From: Cryoendolithus antarcticus
Lineage: Eukaryota; Ascomycota; Dothideomycetes; Cladosporiales; Cladosporiaceae
Direction of reading: 5' to 3'
NCBI GenBank assembly: GCA_002077065.1
Contig: NAJO01000027.1
Coordinates: forward strand, 1 to 64,000
Length of the DNA: 64,000 nt
The notes under the pieces were generated by a model, which was not told the DNA's origin, searched no databases, and saw only the letters and a list, made by a program, of their open reading frames with translations. The position numbers and the translations under genes are program-made. Positions within the stretch are counted from its first letter, which is position 1. Each line of letters starts with the position of its first letter. Positions 1 to 10,602 of the stretch are shown here, piece by piece.

Positions 1-3000
1 GCAAGCAGACTGAGCTTGGCGAGTGAGAGTTGCACTTCTTTGCTCCACAGGCTGTCCTCTTGCTCTGTAGCGATCATCTTGAGCATCCCACTGGCATGCG
101 CGTAGTCCTTGTCAGCCATGACATCGTTGATCCAACACAGCTTCGCTCTTGCCGGATCTGCACAAAGCCAAGTCTTGAGGTACTTGCCCCAGTGCTCTTG
201 AGCGTTCTTGAAGAAGTCACCAGCATTACCCTGCATCAGTCCATAGTCGAAGACCGCATTCCCAAACTCGTCGCCGAATTTTCGGAAGTATCTTCCGATG
301 CGAGCGGTGTTCTCGTCCATCCTGGGCTTGACAACCTCCTTGCTAATGCCTGCAGACTCGCCATAGCTCTGACTCAGGTACGTAGCTTCGTCTACAATCA
401 TCCTGGTCAGACTGTGCATGTCCCTGTACTTCTCGGCTAGTTGCAGCGCGGCAGGAAGTTGGCCGATATTCACGAGGTCTCGCAGCTGTTCAGTACGGGC
501 CTTGATGCCGTTCTCACGCAACGCCTTCGCTTCTGCCAGATACCGCGATCCGCCGCGCGATCGAGTCCAATGGCCGCGCTCTTCGTACATGTGGCATGTG
601 AGTTGGACAAGCTGAGCGTTCTCGATTGCGACTTTGCTGCAAAGGTCTTCGGTCTCGGCCTCATAAGCCGATTCCGAGATCTGACCAGCAAGCTTGGTCA
701 AGGGCCCGATGCTCTTCAGCATCGTCTGGCCAGAAGTCCAGAACTCAGGAATTTTGATGTATGCGGCGTCGTCGGTGAGTATACCCTCGGGCATGCTGTC
801 AGGCTGGAGACCATAAAGCTCAGCGTTCTCGACACGGAATTTGAGCGCAATCTCCAACACACTGATCCAGATGTCGTCAGCCTCGGATGCCAGGCGCAGT
901 ATGAAAGCCGCGGGTCGCTCGCCCTCTTCGACAAGGTCATGCACGACGCTGTAAGCATGGCAGAGGATCTTGTCGAGGTACGCGAGCTGCAGTACGAACA
1001 TCTGCCTCAGTTGCTCATCCGATGAGGGTATCTGCTTGACGGCAGTGTACTCGACCTCCTGTAACATACGCACACACTCGTGGAGCAAGGTGGCTCGTGG
1101 CTTTTCCTCGAGCTTTGCGTTGGCTCTGTGCTTCTCGGATACCTGCCACAGAGCTTGGCCGGCAGCGAGTCGTTCCGCATCCCAGAGCAGTCGCCATGTG
1201 GTCTCGCGTGATAATGGAGGGTAGCTGGACCGCACATGTGAGATCAATGTATTCAGTGCCTTCGCCCGGCGTGCCAAATTGTCCTCGATGGACACGGGCG
1301 ATGACGAGTTCATCGAGGTCTGCGAAGTGAGGATCTCGTGACTGATCGCCAAGACAGCGTTCTCCAACTCTGGCTGCGTTCGTGTCTTCTTCTCATACCG
1401 CGAGAGATCTAGCGCGTTGTCTGGCAAAACTCCGAAGAACACGGCCTGCTCGATCTTACTCTTAGTAGAGATCTGCGACAGACCAGGATCTTCCGAAGAA
1501 TCAACGATGGTAAGGCGCATCAGCCCAGCGCCTTGAACGAAGATGCAGCAAGCCGCTAGAGCCGATCGCGTGTCTTCTGACTCGATACCTGTGAATGCAA
1601 AGCTCCTGTCGCTGCGCAAGTAGACGGCGTCCTGAAAGGCCTGAGGTGCGATGTAAGACTCGTCGCCGTGGAACTGAGCTTCTGGATCTGCATCAATTGG
1701 GCGGTTGAGTGCCATCGTGACGATCGCGTCTTCGAACATGATGATTGCCGTATGGCCAGGCCGTGGCAGGACGAGCTTTGGCGCGGAGGTGCTCAATCCT
1801 GTCGGCTGATACAAGGAAAACATGTGCATCTGTTTGACCATGGCTGACGTGCCACTCAGACTCATCTCGCACAAGAAGTGGAGTTGCTGGCCCACATGAC
1901 CGACTTTGAGCAGAAGCAGCACGTCCAGCGGCTTGTCAGCGGCGACAGTGTGGACCTCGATTGCATCCGATGCCTGCTGTTGCTCGACAAACGCAAATTC
2001 CAGTACTGCGAGCTGCTCGGCCTGTCCCTGCGTCTCGCCTGCGTATGACCGCCTGAGCTCGTCGGCAAGCTGATTACGGAACGATATGCTGCCGGTCCAA
2101 TTTGATCGTCCGCTCCAGTCGACCTCCCACACCTTCAACTCAGCCTGCTCTGTGATGGCTACGACTTGCACTTGTCCTCTTTGTCCTGCAGCTCTTGTGC
2201 GTACTGTAGCAGAATCCATTTTCCAGGCTGCCGCGCCAAGTGCGCCTTTGATGCTGTCGAAGATCGAAGTCTTGACCTGGCTACCGGCACGCAGAAATTG
2301 CGCCTGAATCCTCACCTTTCCTTGCATATCGCGAAGCGTAAGATGCGCAAGGCGGCCAGAGTCGAAGGTCACGATGAAGCCTGCGGAGTCGGCAGCAGTC
2401 AGAGCAGTGACATGCTCGCCGTTGAACGTTCCAGCAATCGTCCCCTCCAGTCCGGGCTTGCGCTCCTGAAAGAGTCCCATCGACGCAGCGCGCTCGATCG
2501 ACTCATGAAAGACGACATGCCCAGAAGCCGCAGACACGAGCAGCAGTCCCGTCTCGGTGCTCGCTCCAGCTGAGACAAGAGCGCCGAATGGTAGTGGGTC
2601 TGCATCTTTCACGGAGAAAGGCACATCGAACACCTTGGGATTGGGTACGGTCGCGTGACTTGTGTAGTCCCAAATGAATGCCTGCCCTCTCGTAACTGCC
2701 AGTGCTTGCCCTGTACTCGCTGACAGCGTTCCTCGAAACTCATTGCCTGTCCTCTTGAGCTCACGTGGTGTCGAGGGCAAGCTCTTGATGGTGTAGTTGG
2801 CGGTCTGTGTCAGCACCTGCGCGCCATCGCTCCTGCCAGTGCGCGTCGCCGTACTCTTCCGGCCACCTCTGACAACGAGATTGCCATTCAGATGGTGTTG
2901 GCTGCTGTCACCGTTCAGTGGTCCGCTGACCTTCCTGCCGCTTGGGTAGGCATGGCCATTGCTTGCGCCGTGGCTCTCGTACTGCCCTTCTTCGCCACGC

Positions 3001-3131
3001 GCCACGAAGCTGTCCTCGGATATCTTGCTTCGCTTCCGCCGTGGCGCGGTGCGGAGGCTATCATCATGGCGCTTGCGGCGTACTGTCCTGAGAGTACGCG
3101 GTTCAGGCTCGGGAGTTGCAGTGCTAGACAT
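1..3131 (-). CDS. NUP133: Nucleoporin NUP133 (3' end outside window)
   Basis: This is a scaffold nucleoporin of the Y-shaped (Nup84/Nup107) complex of the nuclear pore. The frame is open from the ATG at 3131 to the left edge, giving 1043 visible codons and no stop. The N-terminus is basic and disordered (RRKRH and RRKRSK clusters). A beta-propeller-type region of the Nup133/Nup155 N-terminal family follows, with the typical short motifs QAFIWDY, GTIAGTFNGE, AGFIVTFDSGRLAHLTLRD and DESYIAPQAFQDAVYLR. The rest is the helical C-terminal half (for example RIGRYFRKFGDEFG and WGKYLKTW). I found no intron in the visible part. The family is usually 1200-1400 aa, so a few hundred residues are missing. 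The assignment rests on these motifs; the closest alternative would be Nup155/Nup170, whose propeller motifs fit less well. Confidence 0.85.
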   Translation of the reverse strand, partial: MSSTATPEPEPRTLRTVRRKRHDDSLRTAPRRKRSKISEDSFVARGEEGQYESHGASNGHAYPSGRKVSGPLNGDSSQHHLNGNLVVRGGRKSTATRTGRSDGAQVLTQTANYTIKSLPSTPRELKRTGNEFRGTLSASTGQALAVTRGQAFIWDYTSHATVPNPKVFDVPFSVKDADPLPFGALVSAGASTETGLLLVSAASGHVVFHESIERAASMGLFQERKPGLEGTIAGTFNGEHVTALTAADSAGFIVTFDSGRLAHLTLRDMQGKVRIQAQFLRAGSQVKTSIFDSIKGALGAAAWKMDSATVRTRAAGQRGQVQVVAITEQAELKVWEVDWSGRSNWTGSISFRNQLADELRRSYAGETQGQAEQLAVLEFAFVEQQQASDAIEVHTVAADKPLDVLLLLKVGHVGQQLHFLCEMSLSGTSAMVKQMHMFSLYQPTGLSTSAPKLVLPRPGHTAIIMFEDAIVTMALNRPIDADPEAQFHGDESYIAPQAFQDAVYLRSDRSFAFTGIESEDTRSALAACCIFVQGAGLMRLTIVDSSEDPGLSQISTKSKIEQAVFFGVLPDNALDLSRYEKKTRTQPELENAVLAISHEILTSQTSMNSSSPVSIEDNLARRAKALNTLISHVRSSYPPLSRETTWRLLWDAERLAAGQALWQVSEKHRANAKLEEKPRATLLHECVRMLQEVEYTAVKQIPSSDEQLRQMFVLQLAYLDKILCHAYSVVHDLVEEGERPAAFILRLASEADDIWISVLEIALKFRVENAELYGLQPDSMPEGILTDDAAYIKIPEFWTSGQTMLKSIGPLTKLAGQISESAYEAETEDLCSKVAIENAQLVQLTCHMYEERGHWTRSRGGSRYLAEAKALRENGIKARTEQLRDLVNIGQLPAALQLAEKYRDMHSLTRMIVDEATYLSQSYGESAGISKEVVKPRMDENTARIGRYFRKFGDEFGNAVFDYGLMQGNAGDFFKNAQEHWGKYLKTWLCADPARAKLCWINDVMADKDYAHASGMLKMIATEQEDSLWSKEVQLSLAKLSLL

Positions 3132-4683
3132 GATAGCGGTGTCACTATGCTCGCTATGCCATTACACAGTAGCTATGCATAGACAGCCAAAGTCCGCTTA
3201 TCTCCCGTCGCGTTTCCTAGCAATGCACAGTGATGGACACGCGCTACCGGTGATATCTCGTCAACCGCAACTGTTTACTCCAGAAAGCCAAAGAGCTGTT
3301 CGGAAGACTCCCGCGCGCCGTTGCGAGTCATGTAACAGCGCTATAACGAGAAGTAGCCCGATATCAACAGGGCCTAGCGCTCTCCTTGTCCCGACACAAA
3401 GGGATAGTGCCTGTCTAGCTTTCGGCACGGGCAGCGAGATCGACCTTGCGCCGACCCAGGGGACCCTCTAGTTCACGCTACGAAATGTGGATTGAGACAT
3501 CTCCCTGAGCATTGCGGAGAATTGTGACGAGTGCGAGCGAGGCGATGTCAGCAGATGGTGCGGGCATACGTTATGCGAGAGAGCAACCATCACTCGGCGT
3601 CGCTCGCGTGAGCAACGATTCACAGCTTGACAGTCGCCACAAGTATCATGGCGACTGCACTTGCGCTTCTCGGCGAAAAGCAAGGCGTGCCTGTGGTGTT
3701 AGCCTTCGACACCAACGCACCACCTGCCGGCACTAGATGTTATCCAATGCCCGTGAATGGCCGATCGCGATGGGATTCAAGTTTGCTATCACCGCGTCGC
3801 AACGGTCGCTGCGAAAGAAATATGGCTTACAACGGCGACGAGCAGGCGAGTTACTGGTCAGGTAGTATTTTGCTGTCTCACTAGGTACCTGGCAGTGTTG
3901 CACTCCTCGGCAGTGGTTGGTAGGGCCCAAGCATGCGGGCTAACGGTGTCGATCTCGAAGGTCGCTGGTATTGACTCGCACGTCTCCCTCCCATCTCCTT
4001 CGTATGTCAATTTGCGCCGCCCTCCCCTTCGAGCATTGTGTTCTCCCCTAGACTGTACGAGGTGGGCGATATAACCTGTGTGGTAGTCGCGCCTCAATCG
4101 AGATAGTATCCTGCAAGGTTCGCACCTTCAGCGGTACTATCGTGTCCACAAACCTTACGTCTGCTAGCGACTGCGAGGGCAACTACGAAGGAGACCTTGC
4201 CTGGACCTTCCTCAAGCTTTCGCAATTCGACCTCACTTCGAACACACACCTCATCGCCAGACTTCCACACATCGCGACTTTCTTCACCGTGGACGGCCAC
4301 GCCCGCATAGTACGTTGGCGGGGCTCCATCCTTCACTACAGATCGCGTGCAGGGACTGTGGTAGGACATAGGCACAGCATCTACCGCACCTGTAACAAGG
4401 AGATCAACTCACTCACGATCAACCTCGACCAGATAGTATTATAACACTCCATCGCACTGGTGTAGTGGCATTATTCGACCTCGAGGGTTCGGAATCGACG
4501 GACCATACACTCGCGTGGAGTCTCGCATTCCTGCCCTAGCAAGTGCATTCCGCGGGCAACAACACCTCGAACTACCGGGCCTAGACCACCGCGCAAGCAC
4601 CAGGTGTGAGCGTGACTGGCCCCCTCGAGGCAGAGACGGCGACGACATCTGGGCATGTCCCGCTACTCACAATCACGATAGCG
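3132..4683. other. Intergenic between divergent NUP133 and RasGEF
   Basis: About 1.55 kb lies between two divergent genes, so it holds both promoters. No frame here has convincing coding character. The frame of the RasGEF stays open back to about 4606 but has no ATG there, so this part is read as 5' leader. I see no repeat or RNA gene. Confidence 0.5.
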
Positions 4684-7600
4684 ATGAACGAGCCGTCAGC
4701 TCTCAATGCGGCGGGCGGCCCTCCACTCGTAGTCAATGGCACAGGCATGACTTCGACTGGTGTTATGAGGACGAAGCCGACGCCCTTGCCCATGCTACAG
4801 ACCAGAGCCACCGGTCCACTACCGAATCGATTCACTTTGACACCTCCAGAGACTCCCATCAGTCCACAGGATAGCGAGACGCTGCTACCACCTACCGAGC
4901 CTCTGTTCCACAACTATCTGCGAGCCAAGCATGGCTTCGATCCGGCCTTCGATCCCTGTACGGAGAGCGAGTCCGCTTCCATCACAGTACCGATCAAGCA
5001 AGGCGACTTGATACTCGTGCATTCTGTCCATGCTAACGGCTGGGCCGATGGCACAGTACTCGCCAGCGGCAGTCGAGGATGGGTGCCGACGAACTACTGC
5101 GAGACCTATGATCACTCATACATGCGGAACCTTCTCAATGCGATGACACAATTCTGGGACTTGCTCGAAGACAGTGGAGCCACGTGCTTCTCTACATTCG
5201 TGCGACAGGACTACATTCGAGGGCTGATAGCGGGCGTGCGGTACCTACTCGAGTTCTCTGGCTGCCTGCATCGTGACTCGCGGCTGGTTGAACAGCATCT
5301 CGGCATACGTCGCATGCGCAAGGGACTACTAGCCGATCTGTCATCCATGGTACAGAAGGCGAAAGAGCTGCAGGATGTGGCCAGTCAGCCATACGCAGGA
5401 GAAGTCGTACACATTGTGCTGGATGAGTTGGTGATCAAAGCATGCAAGGTGGTGACGCGTGCAGTACGCTTCGTGGATGTTTGGGCGCAAGAGGTACCTG
5501 CCGGCCAGGCGAACCACGATGCGGCGCTCATACTTGGTCGGCCCACGTCCTCTGGCTCGAGCAAGGTCGAGACTATTGTGTCCGAAGAGTCCAACAACTC
5601 ACTACTGCCGCAGCCACTCGACTCGGCGAAGTTCTTCAGCAGCAGTGATGGCTTCAGCAGCCACCCACCCTTACCTTCTTCAGGAAAATCATCGGTGAAC
5701 ACCGTACGGGCGTCTCTCAGCGGCACGTCCCATCACAGACTCTCATTGATTAGGAACGAGCAACGCAATGGTCCTTCGGCGTCTGAGCAGCTCTCGCAAG
5801 CACACGACCTTTGCATAACGCACATCGGAAAGTTCTTGGGGCATCATTTGCGGCCTCGATCTCATGCCGAGCTGACGGCGATCACGCGCGATCTTGAGTC
5901 GTCAAGTCAGAGCTTGTTAGCGATCGTCGAACAAATAAGCGCGAAGCAGACTCGCAGCTCAGACTCCATGCGGCAGTCGACAGTGGCCGTCCAAGCAGCA
6001 GTACAAGGCCTTCTACAGTCCACCAAAGAGGTCTTCAGCTTCTCTGACAGCTCGGACGATGACATCGTAGTGCTACCGGACCAGGTGAATCGACTCGTCG
6101 CCATCGGCACAAGGCTCATCAGAGCCGTCAGTGAATGTCTCGCACATGCTCGCAAGGTTCTGGAAGACATCGGCGACTTCGAGCTTGAGACACCACCCTT
6201 GCCTTGGTCAGCAGATTCACAAGTCGATGCGGCGAACTCGCAAGATGGCCTACACAGAAGACGAACAAGTAGAATTGGCTTGGGCCAGGTGCGTAGGCTT
6301 TCACACAAAGCGCTACCACCTACACCAATGGTGCTGGACCAATCAAATTCGGGTGCGATCGCCTTCACTACTTTCGGATCGCCGTCGCCGACTATGTCGT
6401 TTGTCGGCTCGCCTCCACCCCCGCCGACGCGTCTAGCACCAGAGATCAGCCCATCTGCAGCTAGTGGTCATGACACTGCCATCGCGGCTGCTTATACGTC
6501 CCCTCTGGCTACAGCACACAGCACAGCACCTCCATCGCCTTTCAAGTCGGACGTCATAAGCGCCGGTCGGAAGGACAGCGTAAGCACATCGATCGCAGAC
6601 TCCACGAGCATGCAAGGAAGCCACTTCAGGGATTCGGAGAACAGCGTGATGTCGACCACTTCGACCAGGGCTACAACACCCGAACGACGGGCCAGCCAGC
6701 GGAAAGAGCTCGATTCGAAGCTTCTAAGCAGCTTCGCTAGTCTATCCAGTATGGGTTCAGGCGTTACCGATGCCAGTGCTGAGATGGACGCTGTACTGCT
6801 CCACAAGACCTTTGCACATGAGCTCATTCTGAACTCTCAAGGGCAAGTCGTCGGCGGGAGCTTGCAGGCACTAGTCGAGCAAATGACTCTGCACGATGCG
6901 ACTCCCGATCCTCAATTCGCCACCAGCTTCTATCTCACATTCAGGCTGTTCACGACACCACGTGACTTGGCGCAGGCATTCATCGACCGGTTCGACTACA
7001 TCGGCGAGAGCAGAACGGTCGGCAAGCCAGTTCGACTGCGCATATGTCAATTCTTCAAGGGCTGGCTGGAGACCTACTGGCATGCTGAAGCTGATAAAGA
7101 GGCGCTTGGCGACGTGCGGTACTTTGCCTTGCATAAGCTGAAGGCGCACCTACCGTCTGCTGGCGATCGTCTGCTGGAGCTCACGCGCAAGGTCACGGCT
7201 GCATATCAAAGCGGCACCGCAAGTGCTCCCCTCGTGTCAGGCATCGGCAAGACGACAACATCCATGATGATTCCTTCTCACGCCGAGACTTCGATCCCGG
7301 ATCCCATCATCTCTAAATCGCAGCTTGCCATGCTCCGCAACACTATCTCGAAGCCAACGGACGCCAATATCCTCGATCTCGACCCCGTTGAGCTCGCCCG
7401 CCAGATCACCCTCATAGTCTCGAAACGCTACAACGACATCCATCCCGATGAGCTCCTTACCCTGGAATGGAACAAGAAGTCCTCATCCCGCGGCGTGAAT
7501 CTCCGCAGCGTCTCCAGCATCTCCACAGAACTCGCGCACGTCGTAGGAGACACCGTGCTTTCTCCGACCGAAGCCAAGAAACGCGCACTAGTAATCAAGC

Positions 7601-8409
7601 ATTGGGTCAAAGTCGCCGCCGCGCTACAAGAGCAGCACAACTACGAGTCCCTCATGGCCGTCGTTGCTTCCCTGGATAGCTCCATGCTCCAGCGCCTCAA
7701 GCGAACCTGGGAACTGGTCTCAAAGAAAACCAAACTTCGCTTCGCTGAGCTCAAGACAGTTATAGACGTTAGCCAGAACTACGCTTCACTCCGCCGGCAG
7801 GTCGACGATACCCAAGCTCCTTGCATCCCGTTCATGGGGATTTACTTGCAGGACATGACGTTCATTGACGCGGGCAACCTCGCTACACGACAGATACCCA
7901 GGTCTTCACCGGGACGCTCGTCGAACGACGCTGCAACATCCGTCATCAACTTCGACAAGTACGCGAGGATGGCGCGGATCGTGACGCAGATCCAGCGGTT
8001 CCAGACGCCGTACCCGTTGCGAGCGGTGCCGGAGATGCAAGTGTGGTTGGAGGCTTATATGGATCACATGGGCGATGCTACGGATGCGCTGGTCGGATCT
8101 TTCCACCGCCGAAGCCTGATCCTCGAGCCTCGACAGGACGATCTGCACAGACCGAAGACGATGGAAGCGAAGGATCGGCGATCGACGACTCATGGCATCA
8201 CGGATACCAATGATGAGCGACCGAAGACTAGTAGGGCTATGACTGAGCGATTAAAATCCGGGCAGGATGAAACGGCGCCACCCGTGCCTGCGGGCAAGGA
8301 CTTCTCGCGCATGGATCTCTTCCGGATGAGCACTCCGTTTGCGTTCCGGGGAGGGTTTGGCGGACATCCGGATATGCCTGTAGACACCGTGGCTGGGGCG
8401 GAGAAATGA
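4684..8409 (+). CDS. CDC25: Ras guanine-nucleotide exchange factor, Cdc25 type
   Basis: This protein activates Ras by GDP/GTP exchange at the membrane, upstream of cAMP/PKA signalling. The 1241-aa product has the classical fungal Cdc25 order. A proline/threonine-rich N-terminus comes first, then an SH3 domain (about residues 84-140, with VHANGWADG and GWVPTNYCE). A long serine-rich linker follows. Next are a RasGEF_N module (about 712-775, SLQALVEQMTLHDATPD) and a catalytic RasGEF domain (about 900-1140, with NYASLRRQVDD and PCIPFMGIYLQDMTFIDAGN). The tail is basic and disordered. The ATG at 4684 is the first in frame; the open frame extends 26 codons upstream without an ATG. No intron is needed. 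An upstream 5' exon cannot be excluded. Confidence 0.9.
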   Translation: MNEPSALNAAGGPPLVVNGTGMTSTGVMRTKPTPLPMLQTRATGPLPNRFTLTPPETPISPQDSETLLPPTEPLFHNYLRAKHGFDPAFDPCTESESASITVPIKQGDLILVHSVHANGWADGTVLASGSRGWVPTNYCETYDHSYMRNLLNAMTQFWDLLEDSGATCFSTFVRQDYIRGLIAGVRYLLEFSGCLHRDSRLVEQHLGIRRMRKGLLADLSSMVQKAKELQDVASQPYAGEVVHIVLDELVIKACKVVTRAVRFVDVWAQEVPAGQANHDAALILGRPTSSGSSKVETIVSEESNNSLLPQPLDSAKFFSSSDGFSSHPPLPSSGKSSVNTVRASLSGTSHHRLSLIRNEQRNGPSASEQLSQAHDLCITHIGKFLGHHLRPRSHAELTAITRDLESSSQSLLAIVEQISAKQTRSSDSMRQSTVAVQAAVQGLLQSTKEVFSFSDSSDDDIVVLPDQVNRLVAIGTRLIRAVSECLAHARKVLEDIGDFELETPPLPWSADSQVDAANSQDGLHRRRTSRIGLGQVRRLSHKALPPTPMVLDQSNSGAIAFTTFGSPSPTMSFVGSPPPPPTRLAPEISPSAASGHDTAIAAAYTSPLATAHSTAPPSPFKSDVISAGRKDSVSTSIADSTSMQGSHFRDSENSVMSTTSTRATTPERRASQRKELDSKLLSSFASLSSMGSGVTDASAEMDAVLLHKTFAHELILNSQGQVVGGSLQALVEQMTLHDATPDPQFATSFYLTFRLFTTPRDLAQAFIDRFDYIGESRTVGKPVRLRICQFFKGWLETYWHAEADKEALGDVRYFALHKLKAHLPSAGDRLLELTRKVTAAYQSGTASAPLVSGIGKTTTSMMIPSHAETSIPDPIISKSQLAMLRNTISKPTDANILDLDPVELARQITLIVSKRYNDIHPDELLTLEWNKKSSSRGVNLRSVSSISTELAHVVGDTVLSPTEAKKRALVIKHWVKVAAALQEQHNYESLMAVVASLDSSMLQRLKRTWELVSKKTKLRFAELKTVIDVSQNYASLRRQVDDTQAPCIPFMGIYLQDMTFIDAGNLATRQIPRSSPGRSSNDAATSVINFDKYARMARIVTQIQRFQTPYPLRAVPEMQVWLEAYMDHMGDATDALVGSFHRRSLILEPRQDDLHRPKTMEAKDRRSTTHGITDTNDERPKTSRAMTERLKSGQDETAPPVPAGKDFSRMDLFRMSTPFAFRGGFGGHPDMPVDTVAGAEK

Positions 8410-8602
8410 GCAATTGGACAGCAAAGGAGGGATGTATAGGATGTAGAGAGCGTGCATGTGTTGGAGAGACGGGACGCAAGATGTAGGCTAGAACTGCATT
8501 GGCTATGTCGGGATGATGCAGTGTATGTATTACGCCATGAAAGCGGAAAAGCGACATTGACAGTACATCCGAACCGCCCAGTGCTGCTGCTAATGCTCTC
8601 AC

Positions 8603-10408
8603 TCACCACATGAACCTCTGCACCTTTCCTTTCTCGCTCTCCCACGCAAAGCCTCGGTAGAGGAACATGTACCCTGTCACGGCATTGACTGCCAGGAACC
8701 AAGCAGTCTCGAGCCAGAGTCGCTTATCGTACTGACTCTTGGCTTTCGTCGCTAATGCGCCAGATGCGCTTTGGGGCTTCGTCGGCGCTGCGGAAGTTGG
8801 CACATGCAGCCGCCAGAACAACCACGGTAAGATGAAGTACCGTGGCTCGACCAGTGGCGCGGTAATGAGGTTCAGTGCCGTCGTTGCGAGCCAGATGACA
8901 AGGAAGGAGACGTTTGGTCCTTGTGCTGTCGTCCGAGAAGCGGTTGACTCCGCAGCGACGTCTTTTCCCGCGGCTGCGTCTTGTGCCTGGACTGGTGGTT
9001 CGCCGAGTGCTTGTACGCAACTCCAGGCTGAAAGGACGTAGACAGGCGCTGCGAGATACCGCATCCACCAAGGCCGCATGAGCAGACGGAAGACGTAGAA
9101 GACGTAGTGTCTATTGTCCGCGAGCGTGAAGGGGTGGATGATCGTGTTGTACCTGACCATGACTAGTGCCAGGGCAGTGAAGCCGGTCATCACCACAGTC
9201 CTGGGCGAAGTCGATATGCTCGACTTTACTGGCACAAGTCGTCGCATCTGAGGGGCGAAGCGTTGCAGGATCGCTAGAGCCGGGGTGACGAGATGAGGGA
9301 GAACGAAGGGCCAGCTGAAGAAGAGAAGGAAGGGCCAGAGGTAGAGGAGCTGTGGCGCGTGGAGGGTGGCGACGTGATTAGACTTATCGCCTAGGACTAC
9401 GCCACCGTTCAGTACGATGAAGAGAGCGAAGTTGAGTAAGATTATCAAAAACGGCGACACAGCGCTGAGTAGGTCGAAGAGTCGCAAGGGCTGCGTGGGC
9501 AGCTTGAGGACCAGTGTTACGAGGGAGACGAGGCATTTGAGGTAATCTGCACGAACGCTGTCAGTCTCAGTCATTGTATGAGACGTATGTGGGCACTTTA
9601 CCCTCAAGACTCGAGTTCTGCACGGGCGGATCGTACAGCACCTCCATCTTCCAGCTCGTTCTCGCAACGCTCATCCAGCTATCCCCGAATCCAGCTACTT
9701 TACGATACATCGAGTCCTTAACAACCGCATGACCTCGGTCCAGCTCCCTGAACAGAACAATGCCAGCAGGGAATATCGCAACCCAGAAGATGTTTGTCTG
9801 TCTGAAGAGCAGCGCCAGGAGTCCGTAGACGACCAACCTGATGTTGCGTCGTCGATTGTGAGAGGGGAGTGAGCTTCGATCTGTACCCGTGAATGAATTA
9901 TGGAACAGCGCGACTGCAAGAGTGGATGAAATGTCTGTGTAGTACAGTGCCGAGAAGAAGAATAATGGTGGGAACAGTACAGTATTCAGCGCGCTGTGAG
10001 TAGCAAGCCGTTGCGAACCAGTGCTGTCACGTCGGAGCAGGCGACGAGCATAGATCCGCTGTAAGATCCAGGCCAGTGCCAAAGTGCACAGCAAGTTAAT
10101 TGCCCTCAAGCTTGTCGTGCTGCACCCAAGCACAGGCTTCAAGAGGTACGAGATGAAGTACAGGCCCGGTGGCGTAGTGATTTTGGGATCCCATGGCAGG
10201 AATCTGCCATCGCAGTATTGTTTTGCTTGAGGAACGTGGAAGACTTCGTCCTGAGAGGAATAATGAGATGGCTGATTCGGACCTACCTTGAGAGGCTACG
10301 TGGACCTACGAGGTAAGGGTCGGGAACTATGGAGTTGACCGCAGTGAACCACAGTAGTATCGGTGGGAGTGCTAGTAATAGCCAGGCATTATGGCGAAGA
10401 AACGCCAT
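8603..10408 (-). CDS. ALG10: Dol-P-Glc:Glc2Man9GlcNAc2-PP-Dol alpha-1,2-glucosyltransferase (ALG10/DIE2)
   Basis: This multi-spanning ER enzyme adds the terminal alpha-1,2-glucose to the lipid-linked oligosaccharide before N-glycosylation. I read three exons on the minus strand: 10408-10310, 10250-9602 and 9546-8603, giving 563 aa. Intron 1 (10309-10251) starts GTAGGT and ends CTCAG; intron 2 (9601-9547) starts GTAAAG and ends TGCAG. Splicing rebuilds family motifs: PDPYL joined to DEVFHVPQAKQYCDGRFLPWDPKITTPPG, and NSSLE joined to DYLKCL. Other hallmarks are VVLGDKSNH, LFRQTNIFWV and ADNRHYVFYVFR. Many hydrophobic segments fit the roughly 12-TM family. The start at 10408 (MAFLRHNAW) is the last ATG before the conserved region, so an earlier start is possible. 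Confidence 0.92.
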
Positions 10409-10602
10409 GAAGGGATGGGTTGCCGAGTAAGTAAAGTACGAGGTTGAAGTGCGTGTTAACTTGACTGTACGGTAAAGTAGGCTAATAAATTGCCGCTTTG
10501 CAGCCTCAGGCCAAACGTCATTCATGGACAGCGATGTGGGATTACATACTCCATCATTGACATATCCTACAATTATAACGTACATGCAGCTAGTCTGCAC
10601 TA

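Noticed and set aside
441..1025. 194-codon plus-strand frame within NUP133
   Set aside because: It is antisense to the conserved NUP133 coding frame and begins at a non-ATG codon.
4606..4683. Longer RasGEF N-terminus starting at 4606
   Set aside because: The codon at 4606 is GTG; the first in-frame ATG is at 4684.
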